DNA of 64,000 nucleotides from Sphingomonas sp. TZW2008 (GCF_002117915.1 NZ_BDJB01000001.1:1-64000); one strand, 5' to 3'; positions 1 through 8,579 are shown, counted from the stretch's first letter. Notes: generated by a model from the letters alone, not told the origin. A program made the numbers and translations.

Positions 1-137
1 GGGTCTCCTCGCGAAGCCTGAATCAGATCGCGACACTCACATCAATGGGTCCTGACCCTAGGCCCAGCACACGCAGCCCCCTCGCTCTTAGCAAGACGCT
101 CTAATGCGGTGGCCCATCTTCAGAGATTTGTCATCAA

Positions 138-3100
138 TCATGTTGCCGAAGAGGCCTTTGGACATTCGATACCAAGGCGATCCAATGCTGCGTGAAGCTT
201 GGCTCCTGTTACGGGCTGCGAGACAACAATAACGCACCGATCTTTGGCAAACTGCCTCTCGATCTGATCATGGTGATCATCACCTACGGCAAGCACGAAA
301 GGCAGATCGGCATGAAGGGCTCGCAGTTCACGGATGAGCCAAGGCCCCTCACGATCCGTCAGGCTATGGTTCACCACGAGCACGTCAAACAACCCCTGAG
401 CCGAACGAACCTTGTTCAAGGCCTCTAGGGCAGTGGCCGCTTCGTCGGCCACGTAGCCGGCGGCCGTCAGAACTTCGGCCACGAGCGCCCGGATGTTCGG
501 CTCACCGTCGACGACGAGAATGCGCCCAGTGCGTCCCTGGTCGAGCACGTCGCGGATCTTCTGTGCCAGCCCCTGATAGGTGAATGGCTTGGCAATCATG
601 TCGACGCCGGGCTCGAGCCGACCGCCATGCACGATGGCATTCCTCGTATACCCCGAAGTGTAGAGCACCCTTAGGCCTGGTTGCTGTTCCCGGGCAGCCT
701 CAGCCAGCTCGCGCCCAGTCATGCCAGGCATGACGACATCGGTGAACAGAAGATCGATCGCTTCTTTTTGTCGGTCCTGCAAACGCAAAGCCGACGGACC
801 GTCATGAGCCTCCAAGACGCGATAGCCCAGCTCTCGGAGACATTCGACCGTGTAGGCGCGTACGTCGTCGTCATCTTCAACGACGAGTATGCATTCGCGG
901 TGGCGGCTGACCTCCATTCCCTGGGTGAGCGTGGTCTCGTGCTCGGCGGCGCCCTCGGCCGACAACCGGGGCAGGTAGAGCTTGACCGTCGTGCCTTGCC
1001 CCTCCTCGGAGTAGACCTTCACGTTGCCGCCGGACTGCTTAACGAAGCCATACACCATTGAGAGCCCGAGACCCGTGCCCTTGCCAACCTCCTTGGTGGT
1101 GAAGAACGGCTCGAACACACGGGCGATCATGTCCTTCGGCATGCCCGAACCAGTATCGGTCACAGCTATGACGACGTATTGCCCCGGCGCAACCTCCGCA
1201 TGCTGCGCCGCGTACTGCTCATCCAGGCGCGCGTTAGCCGTCTCAATGGTGAGCTGCCCGCCACGCGGCATGGCGTCGCGCGCGTTCACGGCCAAGTTAA
1301 GAATGGCGCTCTCAAGCTGGTTTGGGTCGGCCTCGACCCGCCATAAACCAGGGCTCGTGACGATCTCCAAGCCGACCATCTCGCCCAAGGCACGGTTAAG
1401 CAGGTCGGACATTCCGACTACCAGCTTGTCGACGTCGATTGCTTTGGGTGCCAACGGTTGACGACGGGAGAACGCCAGCAGACGCTGGGTAAGGGCAGCC
1501 GCCCGTTCTGCACCCTTCAGCGCGTTATCCAATGCTCGCGTAGCACGAGCATCCGAGAAGTTCGCCGCCGCGAGCGCGCGATTGGCCATATCGATGTTGC
1601 CCGTGACCACCGTCAGCAGGTTATTGAAGTCGTGCGCGATGCCACCGGTCAACTGACCAACCGCTTCCATCTTCTGAGCCTGTCTGAGCGCCTCCTCGGT
1701 TTTGGCACGCTCGGCAACCTCAGCCACGACGCGATGCTCAAGCGTCTCGTTCAGCTCCCGAAGGCGCTCCTCGGCAGAGCGCCGCTCCTCAATCTCGCGC
1801 TGCGCGGCCTGGTACAGGCGAGCCTTGTCGACGGCGATTGCGGCTTGCGCGGCAAGCCCGGTCATCAGACGCTCGTGGCGTTCGGTAAAGCGTTGTGGCT
1901 CCGAATGTCCGAAGAATAGTCCTCCAATCACCTCTGAGCCACCCGTCATCACCGGAACGGCCAGGTAACTTCGCACAGGCAGATGGCCCTGTGGCATCCC
2001 AAAATGCGGATCGTTCTTGCCGTACCGGGCATCGACCAGGATGTCATCGGACCGGATCACCCCGTCACCTTGGAACGTTGGCTGAAACACGTCCGTCGCA
2101 CGTGGCATCGGAAAGTTCTCGAACGCCGAACGTTCCACGCCTGATAGCGTGTAGAGCATGTAGCTCTCACCCGCGTCATTCAGTACGTTGTAGAAGAACG
2201 CGCCGAACTGTGCCCCGGTTAGCTCCACGCTGGCGTCGGTCACGAGCTGCACAATACGATCAAGTTCCAGCTCCGCCGCCACGGCCTGACCGACCTTGTT
2301 CAGCGTTTCGAGCGTGCGAGTCTCCTCTTGGAGCCTCTCGTAGGCATCGCGGCGGTCTGCCTCAGCCGCCTTCTCCTCGGCTATGTTCCGTGCCTCAATC
2401 ACCGTTCCGATCGGTCGGCCGCCGTCGTCAAGAACGGGGCTAGCCGTGAACGCTACGGGATAGAAGCTACCGTCTGGCGCGACGAACAGCTCCTCGCCCT
2501 GCATATGCGCGCGCTCGGGAAACGCCCGATCGATTGGGCATTCGTCGAGGGGATAGTGCGAGCCATCCGGCCGCTTGTGATGCACAACATCATGGAGGGG
2601 ACGGCCCTGCATCTCGGCAAGGCTGTAGCCCGTCAGCTGCTCCGCCGACGGATTGGCATAGATGCACTGCTGCCGCTCATCCATCAGGAACACGGCCATG
2701 CGCGTGTTGGCCAAGATGGCATCTAGGCGCCTTGAGGCTTGGTCCAGGGCCGCTTCTGCACGATGCGTCGCTGTCACGTCCCGCGAGATTGAAAGGATCT
2801 TCTCGGGCTTTCCGTCAGCACCATTGATGGGAGTGACCGCCACATCCCACCAGCGGGGGTTACCTTTCGCCGTTGTCGCGAAACCTTGAAAATGACCAGG
2901 TTGTCCGAGCCTCGCCGCGTTCACTGCCGACAATGCTCGTTCGCGGTCGGTCCCCGACCAGAAATCCGGCCAGTAGGCTCCGCGGATCAACTCGAAGTCG
3001 TCTACCTCCATGACGCACATGCCGCCTTCGCTTAGGAACTCGAGGCGGGCATCAAGATCGAGCACCTTGATGCAATCGGCTGAGCTAGCGAGGACCTTGC

Positions 3101-3533
3101 GATTGAACTCCTCACTGGCCTGAAGTGCAGCGGTTGCCTTGTGCCGCTCAGTTACATCGCGGTAGAAGACTGCCAAACGGTCCTCGAGCGGATATACGCG
3201 TACCTCAAGCCAAACGTCATGACGATCCGACAGATGATGGTATTCGAACGTGGAAGGTTGCCCCGTCCGTAGTGCCTCCTGATACGCCTCAAACTTTGGA
3301 AGGCGGTCGGACTCAGGCCACGCCTCAAGCACGTGCTTCCCAACCAGCTGATCGCGACTGCGTCCGTCGATGCGAAGGCCCTCAGCGTTGATGTCCAGGA
3401 TTTGCAACCCGCTATCCAGGACCGCGAACCCCTCCGTCATGCCGCTTAGAACGCGCGTTAGCTGCTCTTGCGCAGAATTGGTAAAGCCGGGTTTTGCCGA
3501 TGGTAGGTCAGAGTTATGAGGTTCAAACGACAT
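138..3533 (-). CDS. Hybrid sensor histidine kinase, PAS3-GAF-HisKA-HATPase-REC-pseudoREC
   Basis: Cytoplasmic two-component kinase of about 1131 residues; no membrane segment is visible. In order I see three PAS domains (roughly residues 25-130, 140-255, 270-385), a GAF domain (about 420-575), a coiled coil, a HisKA box GGIAHDFNNLL with phospho-His 634, an N box around Asn750, the G1 box DTGSGMP near 793 and GTGLGLS near 819, then two receivers. The first receiver is complete (EDDDD near 886, Asp932 in TDVVMPG, Lys982 in AKPF). The second (about 1003-1125) has Asn1055 where the phospho-Asp should be and Gln in place of the conserved Lys, so it probably cannot be phosphorylated. I chose the ATG at 3533 because coding-like sequence and the PAS region begin just after it; a start 14 codons upstream is possible. 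Codon use is less GC-biased than in the rest of the window. The gene lies alone beside a probable island edge; its signal and partner are unknown. Confidence 0.93.
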   Translation of the reverse strand: MSFEPHNSDLPSAKPGFTNSAQEQLTRVLSGMTEGFAVLDSGLQILDINAEGLRIDGRSRDQLVGKHVLEAWPESDRLPKFEAYQEALRTGQPSTFEYHHLSDRHDVWLEVRVYPLEDRLAVFYRDVTERHKATAALQASEEFNRKVLASSADCIKVLDLDARLEFLSEGGMCVMEVDDFELIRGAYWPDFWSGTDRERALSAVNAARLGQPGHFQGFATTAKGNPRWWDVAVTPINGADGKPEKILSISRDVTATHRAEAALDQASRRLDAILANTRMAVFLMDERQQCIYANPSAEQLTGYSLAEMQGRPLHDVVHHKRPDGSHYPLDECPIDRAFPERAHMQGEELFVAPDGSFYPVAFTASPVLDDGGRPIGTVIEARNIAEEKAAEADRRDAYERLQEETRTLETLNKVGQAVAAELELDRIVQLVTDASVELTGAQFGAFFYNVLNDAGESYMLYTLSGVERSAFENFPMPRATDVFQPTFQGDGVIRSDDILVDARYGKNDPHFGMPQGHLPVRSYLAVPVMTGGSEVIGGLFFGHSEPQRFTERHERLMTGLAAQAAIAVDKARLYQAAQREIEERRSAEERLRELNETLEHRVVAEVAERAKTEEALRQAQKMEAVGQLTGGIAHDFNNLLTVVTGNIDMANRALAAANFSDARATRALDNALKGAERAAALTQRLLAFSRRQPLAPKAIDVDKLVVGMSDLLNRALGEMVGLEIVTSPGLWRVEADPNQLESAILNLAVNARDAMPRGGQLTIETANARLDEQYAAQHAEVAPGQYVVIAVTDTGSGMPKDMIARVFEPFFTTKEVGKGTGLGLSMVYGFVKQSGGNVKVYSEEGQGTTVKLYLPRLSAEGAAEHETTLTQGMEVSRHRECILVVEDDDDVRAYTVECLRELGYRVLEAHDGPSALRLQDRQKEAIDLLFTDVVMPGMTGRELAEAAREQQPGLRVLYTSGYTRNAIVHGGRLEPGVDMIAKPFTYQGLAQKIRDVLDQGRTGRILVVDGEPNIRALVAEVLTAAGYVADEAATALEALNKVRSAQGLFDVLVVNHSLTDREGPWLIRELRALHADLPFVLAVGDDHHDQIERQFAKDRCVIVVSQPVTGAKLHAALDRLGIECPKASSAT

Positions 3534-4006
3534 TCGACAGAACTTCTCAAGGGTCGCCCCCCCCGGGGATGGCACGACGTAGTGGGATCATTCGAACCTC
3601 GCAACAGCCCCGGTCGCTCGTGCCGTACGCTACGATGACCAGGCCGCTGGATACAGGTATAGCGCAGGTCGACTTTCTCGATTTTCCCACGTGAAGGCGC
3701 TTTCACGAGGACGTGATTGGTCCCAGGCCTCAGCTCAGTCTGGGTAGCGGATGGGTTAACGGCGGCGGTGACCGTCTTTGCTACTCCAAGCTGTTGATTT
3801 CAAATAGCTTCCCAACCTGCTAGAGAGGCCTTCGTAATGCGGGGGTCACAGGTTCGAGTCCTGTAAGCGGCACCATCCTCTCTCCATTCATATAAGCGGG
3901 TGCTTTGGTGCGATCGTCTGTCGCGCCCGGGGTGGCGCGTTGGCGCGACATGGCTGATGCTGCGAGCGGCGCCTGTCGAAGCGGGCGCGGCGGGAGAGGA
4001 GAGCGT
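3534..4006. other. Intergenic stretch with island-edge character
   Basis: This is the only gap above 300 bp. It holds the promoter side of the histidine kinase on its left, a tRNA-Thr 3' fragment at 3831-3875 and the leader of the dehalogenase gene on its right. Base composition changes from moderately GC-rich to very GC-rich across the tRNA fragment. A run of eight C followed by four G lies near 3557-3568. Open frames here do not look like protein; those crossing the tRNA fragment are antisense translations of tRNA sequence. Confidence 0.6.
3831..3875 (+). other. 3' fragment of tRNA-Thr(CGT); probable integrase attachment site
   Basis: The sequence from the anticodon loop to CCA is intact. 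It has anticodon loop TTCGTAA with anticodon CGT (3831-3837), TGCGG as the 3' anticodon stem (3838-3842), variable loop GGGTC, T stem ACAGG/CCTGT closing loop TTCGAGT (3848-3864), acceptor strand AAGCGGC (3865-3871), discriminator A and encoded CCA (3873-3875). The matching 5' parts (GCCGCTT acceptor strand, CCGCA anticodon stem) are absent: AGGCC stands where CCGCA should be and no GCCGCTT occurs upstream. Only the 3' half is therefore present. Tyrosine-recombinase islands typically insert at the anticodon loop or 3' end of a tRNA and leave such a copy at their far end. I infer that DNA to the left belongs to, or abuts, an integrated element whose integrase and complete tRNA-Thr lie outside the window. 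Confidence 0.75.
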
Positions 4007-4744
4007 ATGGCGGTCGCTGGTTTGCCTAAGGTGCTGGCGTTCGACGTGTTCGGCACGGTGGTCGACTGGCGCACGAGCGTGGCGCGTGAGTCGACGACCT
4101 TTCTGCAACGCATCGGTCGGGCGGATATCGACGCCGTGCGCTTCACCGACAAGTGGCGCTACCGCTATCTCGACGTCATGAAGCGCTATCGTGAGACAGG
4201 GCGCGACTTCACCGTACTCGATGTTTTGCACCGCGAAATGCTCGACGAGACGCTGCGCCACGAGGGTGTCGATCCCGCCGATCTTGCGCCGGCGCTGTTG
4301 CAGGACTGGACGTTCGCCTGGCGGCGGCTCGCCCCTTGGCCCGACAGCGTTGCTGGGCTCACGCGGCTGAAGACGCGATTTCCGATCGTTACGCTGTCGA
4401 ACGGCAACATCGCGTTGATGCTCGCGCTGGCGCGGCATGCGGGTCTGCCGTGGGACGCGATTCTGGGCGCGGAGGTGACGCAGGCGTACAAGCCTGACCC
4501 AGAGGCCTATCTCGGCACCGCGCGTATCCTGGGGGTGGCCCCCGGCGAGCTGTGCCTCGTCGCCGCGCATCACAGCGATCTTGCCGCGGCGCGCGCGTGC
4601 GGCCTTCGGACTGCCTATATCGCGCGACCCGATGAATATGGCGGCCGACGGACCGCGGACGAGGAAGCGGCGCAGGAGTGGGATTGGTCGGCGGACAGCC
4701 TGGTGGCGCTGGCCGACGAGTTGGGGTGCCCGCCCGCCGCGTGA
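4007..4744 (+). CDS. Haloacid dehalogenase, type II (HAD superfamily)
   Basis: A 245-residue soluble HAD hydrolase predicted to remove halide from L-2-haloacids through an aspartyl ester. The nucleophile motif is AFDVFGTVVDW with Asp13. Motif II is VTLSNGN. The Lys motif is YKPDPEAY, and the C-terminal core AAHHSDLAAARACGLRTAYI closely follows the AAHxxDLxAAxxxGLxTAFI pattern of type II dehalogenases. Length fits the family (about 220-245). The start at 4007 is preceded by a good ribosome site, GGAGAGGAGAG. Upstream in-frame codons run into the tRNA fragment region and are unlikely to be translated. It is the first gene to the right of the island edge and converges on the dioxygenase gene. 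The true substrate could be another small phosphorylated or halogenated acid. Confidence 0.88.
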   Translation: MAVAGLPKVLAFDVFGTVVDWRTSVARESTTFLQRIGRADIDAVRFTDKWRYRYLDVMKRYRETGRDFTVLDVLHREMLDETLRHEGVDPADLAPALLQDWTFAWRRLAPWPDSVAGLTRLKTRFPIVTLSNGNIALMLALARHAGLPWDAILGAEVTQAYKPDPEAYLGTARILGVAPGELCLVAAHHSDLAAARACGLRTAYIARPDEYGGRRTADEEAAQEWDWSADSLVALADELGCPPAA

Positions 4745-4778
4745 GACCGAGCGCACTGGTGCATCTTCACCGTATTGG

Positions 4779-4806
4779 CCGCGCGCCATTTCGAGCGGGC
4801 GCGCGG
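4779..4806. terminator. GC-rich hairpin between convergent genes
   Basis: Perfect 9-bp inverted repeat CCGCGCGCC (4779-4787) and GGCGCGCGG (4798-4806) around a 10-base loop, midway between the convergent dehalogenase and dioxygenase genes. There is no T run, so it would be a weak or bidirectional terminator. Confidence 0.45.
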
Positions 4807-4823
4807 CGGTTCGGGACGACGGA

Positions 4824-5672
4824 TCAGTTGAGCGGTTCGCCCGAGATGGTGATGCGGTGCATCAGCCGGCGGTGGCCGTGATAATCGTTCATCGCGCAAT
4901 GCCACGTCGAGCGATTGTCCCAGATCGCGATCGAGCCGGGCGACCATTGCAGCCGGCACTGGAATTCCTCGCGCATCGCGACCTGATAGAGATAGGTCAG
5001 CAGCGGCTGGCTTTCCGCGCGCGTCCAGCCCTCCAAATGCAGCGTGAAGGCGGGATTGACGTAGAGGATCTCGCGTCCGGTGCGCGGATGGCGGATGACG
5101 ACGGGGTGGACGGCGTGGGTACGCACGTCGTGCCCCTTCAGGTCGGCACCCTGGTCGGTCTTCGCGTAGATGCCGTCGGCGCTGTAGATATGGTCGGCCG
5201 AATGGACCGCGCGCATCGTGCGCAGCGTCGCCTTCATCCCTTCGGACAGCGAATTGAACGCGGCGGACATGCTGGCGAACAGCGTGTCGCCGCCGCTCGG
5301 CGGGGTTTCGCGCGCGAGCAGGATCGAGCCCATTGCGGGCACCTGATCGTAGCTGTGATCGGTGTGCCAGCCGCCGCCGATGTTGGTTTGCTGGTTCTCC
5401 GCCTTGCGCACTTCGGCGATCTCGGAGTGCCCACCGTTCGCCGGGAAATAGTTGTTGATGTCGATTGTCCCCCAACGGCGCGCGAAGGCGATATGCTGTT
5501 CGGGGGTGAGCTGCTGATCGCGGATAAAGACGACGCCGTGATCGGCGAGCGCGTTGCGCATTGCGGCGAAGGTGCCGTCGTCGAGTTGGTTGAGATTGAT
5601 GCCGGTGAACTCGACGCCGATATGCGGGGCGATCTTGCGTTCGGCGGCGTGCGCCAACGTCTGCGAAGCCAT
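4824..5672 (-). CDS. TauD/TfdA family Fe(II)/2-oxoglutarate dioxygenase
   Basis: A 282-residue non-haem iron dioxygenase of the taurine/2,4-D dioxygenase family. It would couple oxidative decarboxylation of 2-oxoglutarate to hydroxylation of an organic substrate such as a sulfonate, sulfate ester or aryloxy acid. The iron ligands are visible as WHTDHS (His103, Asp105) and the distal His in STWHCAMNDY (about His258). The 2-oxoglutarate-binding Arg is in HRRLMHRITI near the C-terminus. The start at 5672 has GGAGAGG just upstream. The divergent neighbour is a Crp/Fnr regulator, and a 20-bp palindrome lies in the shared promoter region, so regulation by that protein is likely. Which sulfur or chlorinated compound is attacked cannot be told. 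The adjacent dehalogenase would fit a halo- or aryloxy-acid route, but that is inference. Confidence 0.88.
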   Translation of the reverse strand: MASQTLAHAAERKIAPHIGVEFTGINLNQLDDGTFAAMRNALADHGVVFIRDQQLTPEQHIAFARRWGTIDINNYFPANGGHSEIAEVRKAENQQTNIGGGWHTDHSYDQVPAMGSILLARETPPSGGDTLFASMSAAFNSLSEGMKATLRTMRAVHSADHIYSADGIYAKTDQGADLKGHDVRTHAVHPVVIRHPRTGREILYVNPAFTLHLEGWTRAESQPLLTYLYQVAMREEFQCRLQWSPGSIAIWDNRSTWHCAMNDYHGHRRLMHRITISGEPLN

Positions 5673-5725
5673 GGTCCTCTCCTCTGTCTTGCTGCATCGG
5701 CTTTTATGCGAGTCGCGCACGTGGC

Positions 5726-5745
5726 ATTGTCACCCATGTGACAAT
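5726..5745. promoter_or_regulatory. Palindromic Crp-type operator in divergent promoter region
   Basis: Perfect inverted repeat ATTGTCAC-CCAT-GTGACAAT. Inside it is TGTCA-N6-TGACA, the same 16-bp geometry as the Crp consensus TGTGA-N6-TCACA. It sits between the dioxygenase and Crp/Fnr genes and overlaps the GTG at 5738. It is the natural site for autoregulation and for control of the dioxygenase. Confidence 0.65.
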
Positions 5746-6400
5746 TGCCGACGATCTGATGCCGCTGTTGGCGCGCAGTGGCTGGTTCGTGCGTCAGCCG
5801 GCCGCGCTGCAGCGGCGGCTGGCAGCGGCGGGGCGCGTCGTGTCGCTGGCGGCGGGGCAGTGGGTGTACAGCCAGGGGGACGAAGGCACCGGGCTGTGCG
5901 CGCTGCTGAGTGGCGCGCTGCGGCTCGAGGTGGCGCTCGACGCCGAGCGCGACGTGCTGATCGGCCTCGCGACGCCGCCCGCGATCCTGGGGCAGACGCG
6001 ACGGCGCGGCGGCGGGCCGCGGATCGTGACGACGCGCGCCAACGTGCCGTCGCGCGTACTGCTGATCGCGGACGATGCGCTGGAGATGGTGGCGGTGGCG
6101 GAGCCCGGCGTGTGGCGCGCGGTCAACGAACTCGTCTACGCGCAGCTCGAGGAGATGACGCGCGTCGCGGCGCGGCTGCTGATCCAGGGCCCGGCGGCGC
6201 GGGTCGCGTGGCGCCTTCTGCAGATCGCCGACGGGCCCGAGGCGAAGATCGGCCAAGCGGATCTGGCTGAATTGACCGGCCTGTCGCGCAAGACGGTCAA
6301 TGCGCATCTCGCGGCGTTCGAGGCGGCGGGAGCGATCACGCGCGGGTATCGCGGCGTGCGCATCGTCGATGCGTCGGCGCTTTCCCGGATGATTAGGTGA
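5738..6400 (+). CDS. Crp/Fnr family transcriptional regulator
   Basis: A 220-residue regulator with an N-terminal cyclic-nucleotide-binding-like beta barrel (about residues 15-125), a dimer helix and a C-terminal winged helix in which DLAELTGLSRKTVNAHL is the recognition region. There is no N-terminal cysteine cluster, so it is not an oxygen-sensing Fnr, and the phosphate-binding cassette of true Crp is not obvious; the effector is unknown. The GTG at 5738 lies inside the palindromic operator. An ATG at 5759 (MPLLARSG) would place the operator fully upstream. Neither start has a clear ribosome site, so both remain open. It is transcribed away from the TauD-type dioxygenase gene and probably controls it and itself. 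Confidence 0.87.
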   Translation: MTIADDLMPLLARSGWFVRQPAALQRRLAAAGRVVSLAAGQWVYSQGDEGTGLCALLSGALRLEVALDAERDVLIGLATPPAILGQTRRRGGGPRIVTTRANVPSRVLLIADDALEMVAVAEPGVWRAVNELVYAQLEEMTRVAARLLIQGPAARVAWRLLQIADGPEAKIGQADLAELTGLSRKTVNAHLAAFEAAGAITRGYRGVRIVDASALSRMIR

Positions 6401-6467
6401 CGATCGATATTGCGAGTTAGTCGCAGATACGCTAGCGGGCAGTGATGGCGAGCAGGGGACCGGCCGA

Positions 6468-7163
6468 GTGAGCGACGGGATGGTGCAGGACGCGCGGCAC
6501 GTGCGCGTGCAGCGCACCGCGCCGTCCGCCGCGCCAACAGCAGCGCCGCGTGCCAAGCGGCGGGTGCGCGCGACGTTCCTGAAGCAGGTGCATCTGTGGC
6601 ATTGGGTGAGCGCGGCGCTGTCACTCGCCGGGATGCTGCTGTTCGCGATCACCGGCATCACGCTCAACCACGCCGCCTCGATCGGCGCCGAGCCAAAGGT
6701 GACGCGCGCCGAGGCGGTGCTGCCGCCCACGGCAATCGCGGCGCTGCGCGTGGCCCGGCCGGCGGGCGCGGCGCTGCCCGCGCGGGTCGCCACGGCGGTG
6801 ACGGCGGCGGTGGCGCTCGATCCCGCGGGCCGGGCCGGCGAGTGGACCGACGAGGAAGTCTATGTCGCGCTGCCCGGACCGGGGCGCGACGCATGGGTGA
6901 GCATCGATCGCGCGAGCGGCAGGGTGGAGGCGGAGACGACGTGGCGCGGCTGGATCTCGTACGTCAACGATCTGCACAAGGGCCGCAACACGGGCGATGC
7001 CTGGTTCTGGTTCATCGACGCGTTCGCGATCGCCTGCATCGTCTTCACGCTGACCGGGCTGCTGCTGCTGCAGCTTCACGCCCGGCATCGCCCGTCCACC
7101 TGGCCGCTCGTGGCGACGAGCCTCATCCTGCCGCTGCTGCTGGCCGTGTTCCTGATCCATTGA
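6468..7163 (+). CDS. PepSY-associated transmembrane protein (electron-transfer partner of flavinylated protein)
   Basis: A 231-residue inner-membrane protein of the PepSY_TM type. A cytoplasmic Ala/Pro-rich tail (1-35) is followed by one membrane helix containing HLWHWVSAALSLAGM (about 41-68), a periplasmic PepSY-like region (about 70-170) and two C-terminal helices (about 178-228). Conserved His residues sit at helix ends (HLWHW, TLNH, DLHKG), as in members thought to carry haem or quinone-linked electrons. The GTG start at 6468 follows GCAGGGGACC. It is the first gene of a four-gene run ending in ApbE. I infer that it passes electrons from the membrane to the flavinylated DUF2271 protein encoded next. 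The substrate and any link to iron are unproven. Confidence 0.82.
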   Translation: MSDGMVQDARHVRVQRTAPSAAPTAAPRAKRRVRATFLKQVHLWHWVSAALSLAGMLLFAITGITLNHAASIGAEPKVTRAEAVLPPTAIAALRVARPAGAALPARVATAVTAAVALDPAGRAGEWTDEEVYVALPGPGRDAWVSIDRASGRVEAETTWRGWISYVNDLHKGRNTGDAWFWFIDAFAIACIVFTLTGLLLLQLHARHRPSTWPLVATSLILPLLLAVFLIH

Positions 7164-7185
7164 CGTGAGAGCCGAGAGAAGCCCC

Positions 7186-7677
7186 ATGCGCCCTGCCTGT
7201 CTGCTTGCCGCCGGCGCGATCGCCGCGCCGATCATCGCCGCCCCCACCAATGCCGCGGCGCAGACGGTGAGCGTCACGATCCCGCGGCTCAACGTCGCCG
7301 AATATCACCGCCCGTATGTCGCCGGGTGGCTCGAGCCCGCGGCGGGCGGCGCCGCGCGCACGGTGTTCGTCTGGTACGACATCAAGAAGCGCGGCGCGGA
7401 GCCCGGCACCAAGTGGCTCGCCGACCTGCGCAGCTGGTGGCGCAAGGGCGGGCGCGGGCTGGCGCTGCCCGCTGACGGGGTGAGCGGCGCGACGCGCGCG
7501 CCGGGGACGTACCAAGTGCCGCTGCCGCGCAACCTGCCTGCGGGGCAATATGTGCTCAACGTCGAGGCGGCGCGCGAGACGGGCGGGCGCGAGCTGGTGC
7601 GCGTGCCGATCACGCTGCCCGGCCGCGGCGGCAGCGCGACGGGCAGCACCGAACTCGCCGCCGTCACCGTTCGCTGA
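7186..7677 (+). CDS. DUF2271 exported protein with FMN-attachment motif
   Basis: A 163-residue secreted protein with an N-terminal signal peptide (hydrophobic 4-20, cleavage near ATNAAAQ) followed by a DUF2271 domain, including FVWYDIKKRG and LADLRSWWRKGGRG. Residues 97-103 read DGVSGAT, an exact match to the ApbE flavinylation pattern D(G/A)x(S/T)(G/A)A(T/S). Thr103 (codon 7492-7494) is then the expected site of covalent FMN. An ApbE gene lies two genes downstream, and the PepSY membrane protein is immediately upstream. The protein is therefore probably a periplasmic flavoprotein electron carrier. I chose ATG 7186, preceded by GAGAGAAG, over GTG 7165, because the signal peptide then begins directly with MRPAC. 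Confidence 0.85.
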   Translation: MRPACLLAAGAIAAPIIAAPTNAAAQTVSVTIPRLNVAEYHRPYVAGWLEPAAGGAARTVFVWYDIKKRGAEPGTKWLADLRSWWRKGGRGLALPADGVSGATRAPGTYQVPLPRNLPAGQYVLNVEAARETGGRELVRVPITLPGRGGSATGSTELAAVTVR

Positions 7678-7694
7678 GAAAAGGACACACGATC

Positions 7695-8579
7695 ATGCGC
7701 CTCTCCACCCTGCTGCTCGCCGCCGGCGGCGCGATCATGCTCGCCGCGCCGGCGCTCGCGCATCGCCAGTGGCTGCTGCCGTCCACGACGACACTGGCGG
7801 ATACCAACCAATATGTGACGGTCGACGCGGCGGTATCGAACGACCTGTTCTATCCCGATCACGTCGCGATGCGGCCCGAGCAGATTAAGGTGTGGACCCC
7901 CGACGGCGCGCCCGCGGCAATCGAAAACGCCGCGACCGGCCGGCACCGCACGACGTTCGACGTCAAGGTCGACAAGCCCGGTACGTGGAAGATCGGCACC
8001 GAGATGGCGAACGTGATGGGCAGCTTCACGCTGAACGGCGAGACGTGGCGCGTCGGCGGTCGGCGCGGGCCAATGGGCGGGCCGGGTGCGGCGGGAACGC
8101 CGGCGGGTGCTGCGGGTGCCGCGCGGCCGGCGCCCAAGTTCGTCGCCACCGCGGCCGAGATCCCGGCGGGCGCGACCGACGTCAAGCTGACCGAGGTGCT
8201 GAGCCGCAACGCCGTGTTCGTGACGGCGGGTGCGCCGAGCGAGGGCGTGTTCAAGCCGACGGGCAAGGGGCTGGAGATGCAGCCGGTGACGCACCCCAGC
8301 GCGCTGGTGGCGGACGAGGAGGGGCAGTTCCGCTTCCTCGTCGACGGCAAGCCCGCCGCGGGGATCAAGGTGACGGTGGTGCCCGGATCGAAGAAGTTTC
8401 GCGCGAGCGAGGACGCGCAGGAACTGACGACGGGCGCCGACGGGCTGCTGCGCGTCAAGTGGCCGGTCGCCGGCATGTACTGGCTGAGCGCCAGCGCGAG
8501 TGACGCAAAGGCGAGCGTGCCGCGCGCGACCGAGCGGCGGATGAGCTACACCACCACACTGGAAGTGCCCGCGCCCTGA
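7695..8579 (+). CDS. DUF4198 domain periplasmic protein
   Basis: A 294-residue exported protein: signal peptide ending near PALAH, then a DUF4198 (NikM-like, metal-uptake-associated) fold. The mature protein starts with the typical HRQWLLPSTT segment. A Gly/Ala/Pro-rich linker (about residues 116-143) separates two beta-rich halves. The second half resembles a carboxypeptidase-regulatory or Ig-like domain (DADGLLRV-type strand near 250). The gene is 17 bp after the DUF2271 gene and is surely co-transcribed. Members of this family accompany TonB receptors and metal transporters; here it is tied to an FMN-transfer system. Its direct biochemical role is unknown; binding a metal or metal chelate in the periplasm is a reasonable guess. 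Confidence 0.8.
   Translation: MRLSTLLLAAGGAIMLAAPALAHRQWLLPSTTTLADTNQYVTVDAAVSNDLFYPDHVAMRPEQIKVWTPDGAPAAIENAATGRHRTTFDVKVDKPGTWKIGTEMANVMGSFTLNGETWRVGGRRGPMGGPGAAGTPAGAAGAARPAPKFVATAAEIPAGATDVKLTEVLSRNAVFVTAGAPSEGVFKPTGKGLEMQPVTHPSALVADEEGQFRFLVDGKPAAGIKVTVVPGSKKFRASEDAQELTTGADGLLRVKWPVAGMYWLSASASDAKASVPRATERRMSYTTTLEVPAP

Noticed and set aside
3800..4789. Long minus-strand frame with RTRTCDPRIT-like end
   Set aside because: The sequence is the well-known antisense translation of a tRNA 3' end plus a shadow of the dehalogenase gene.
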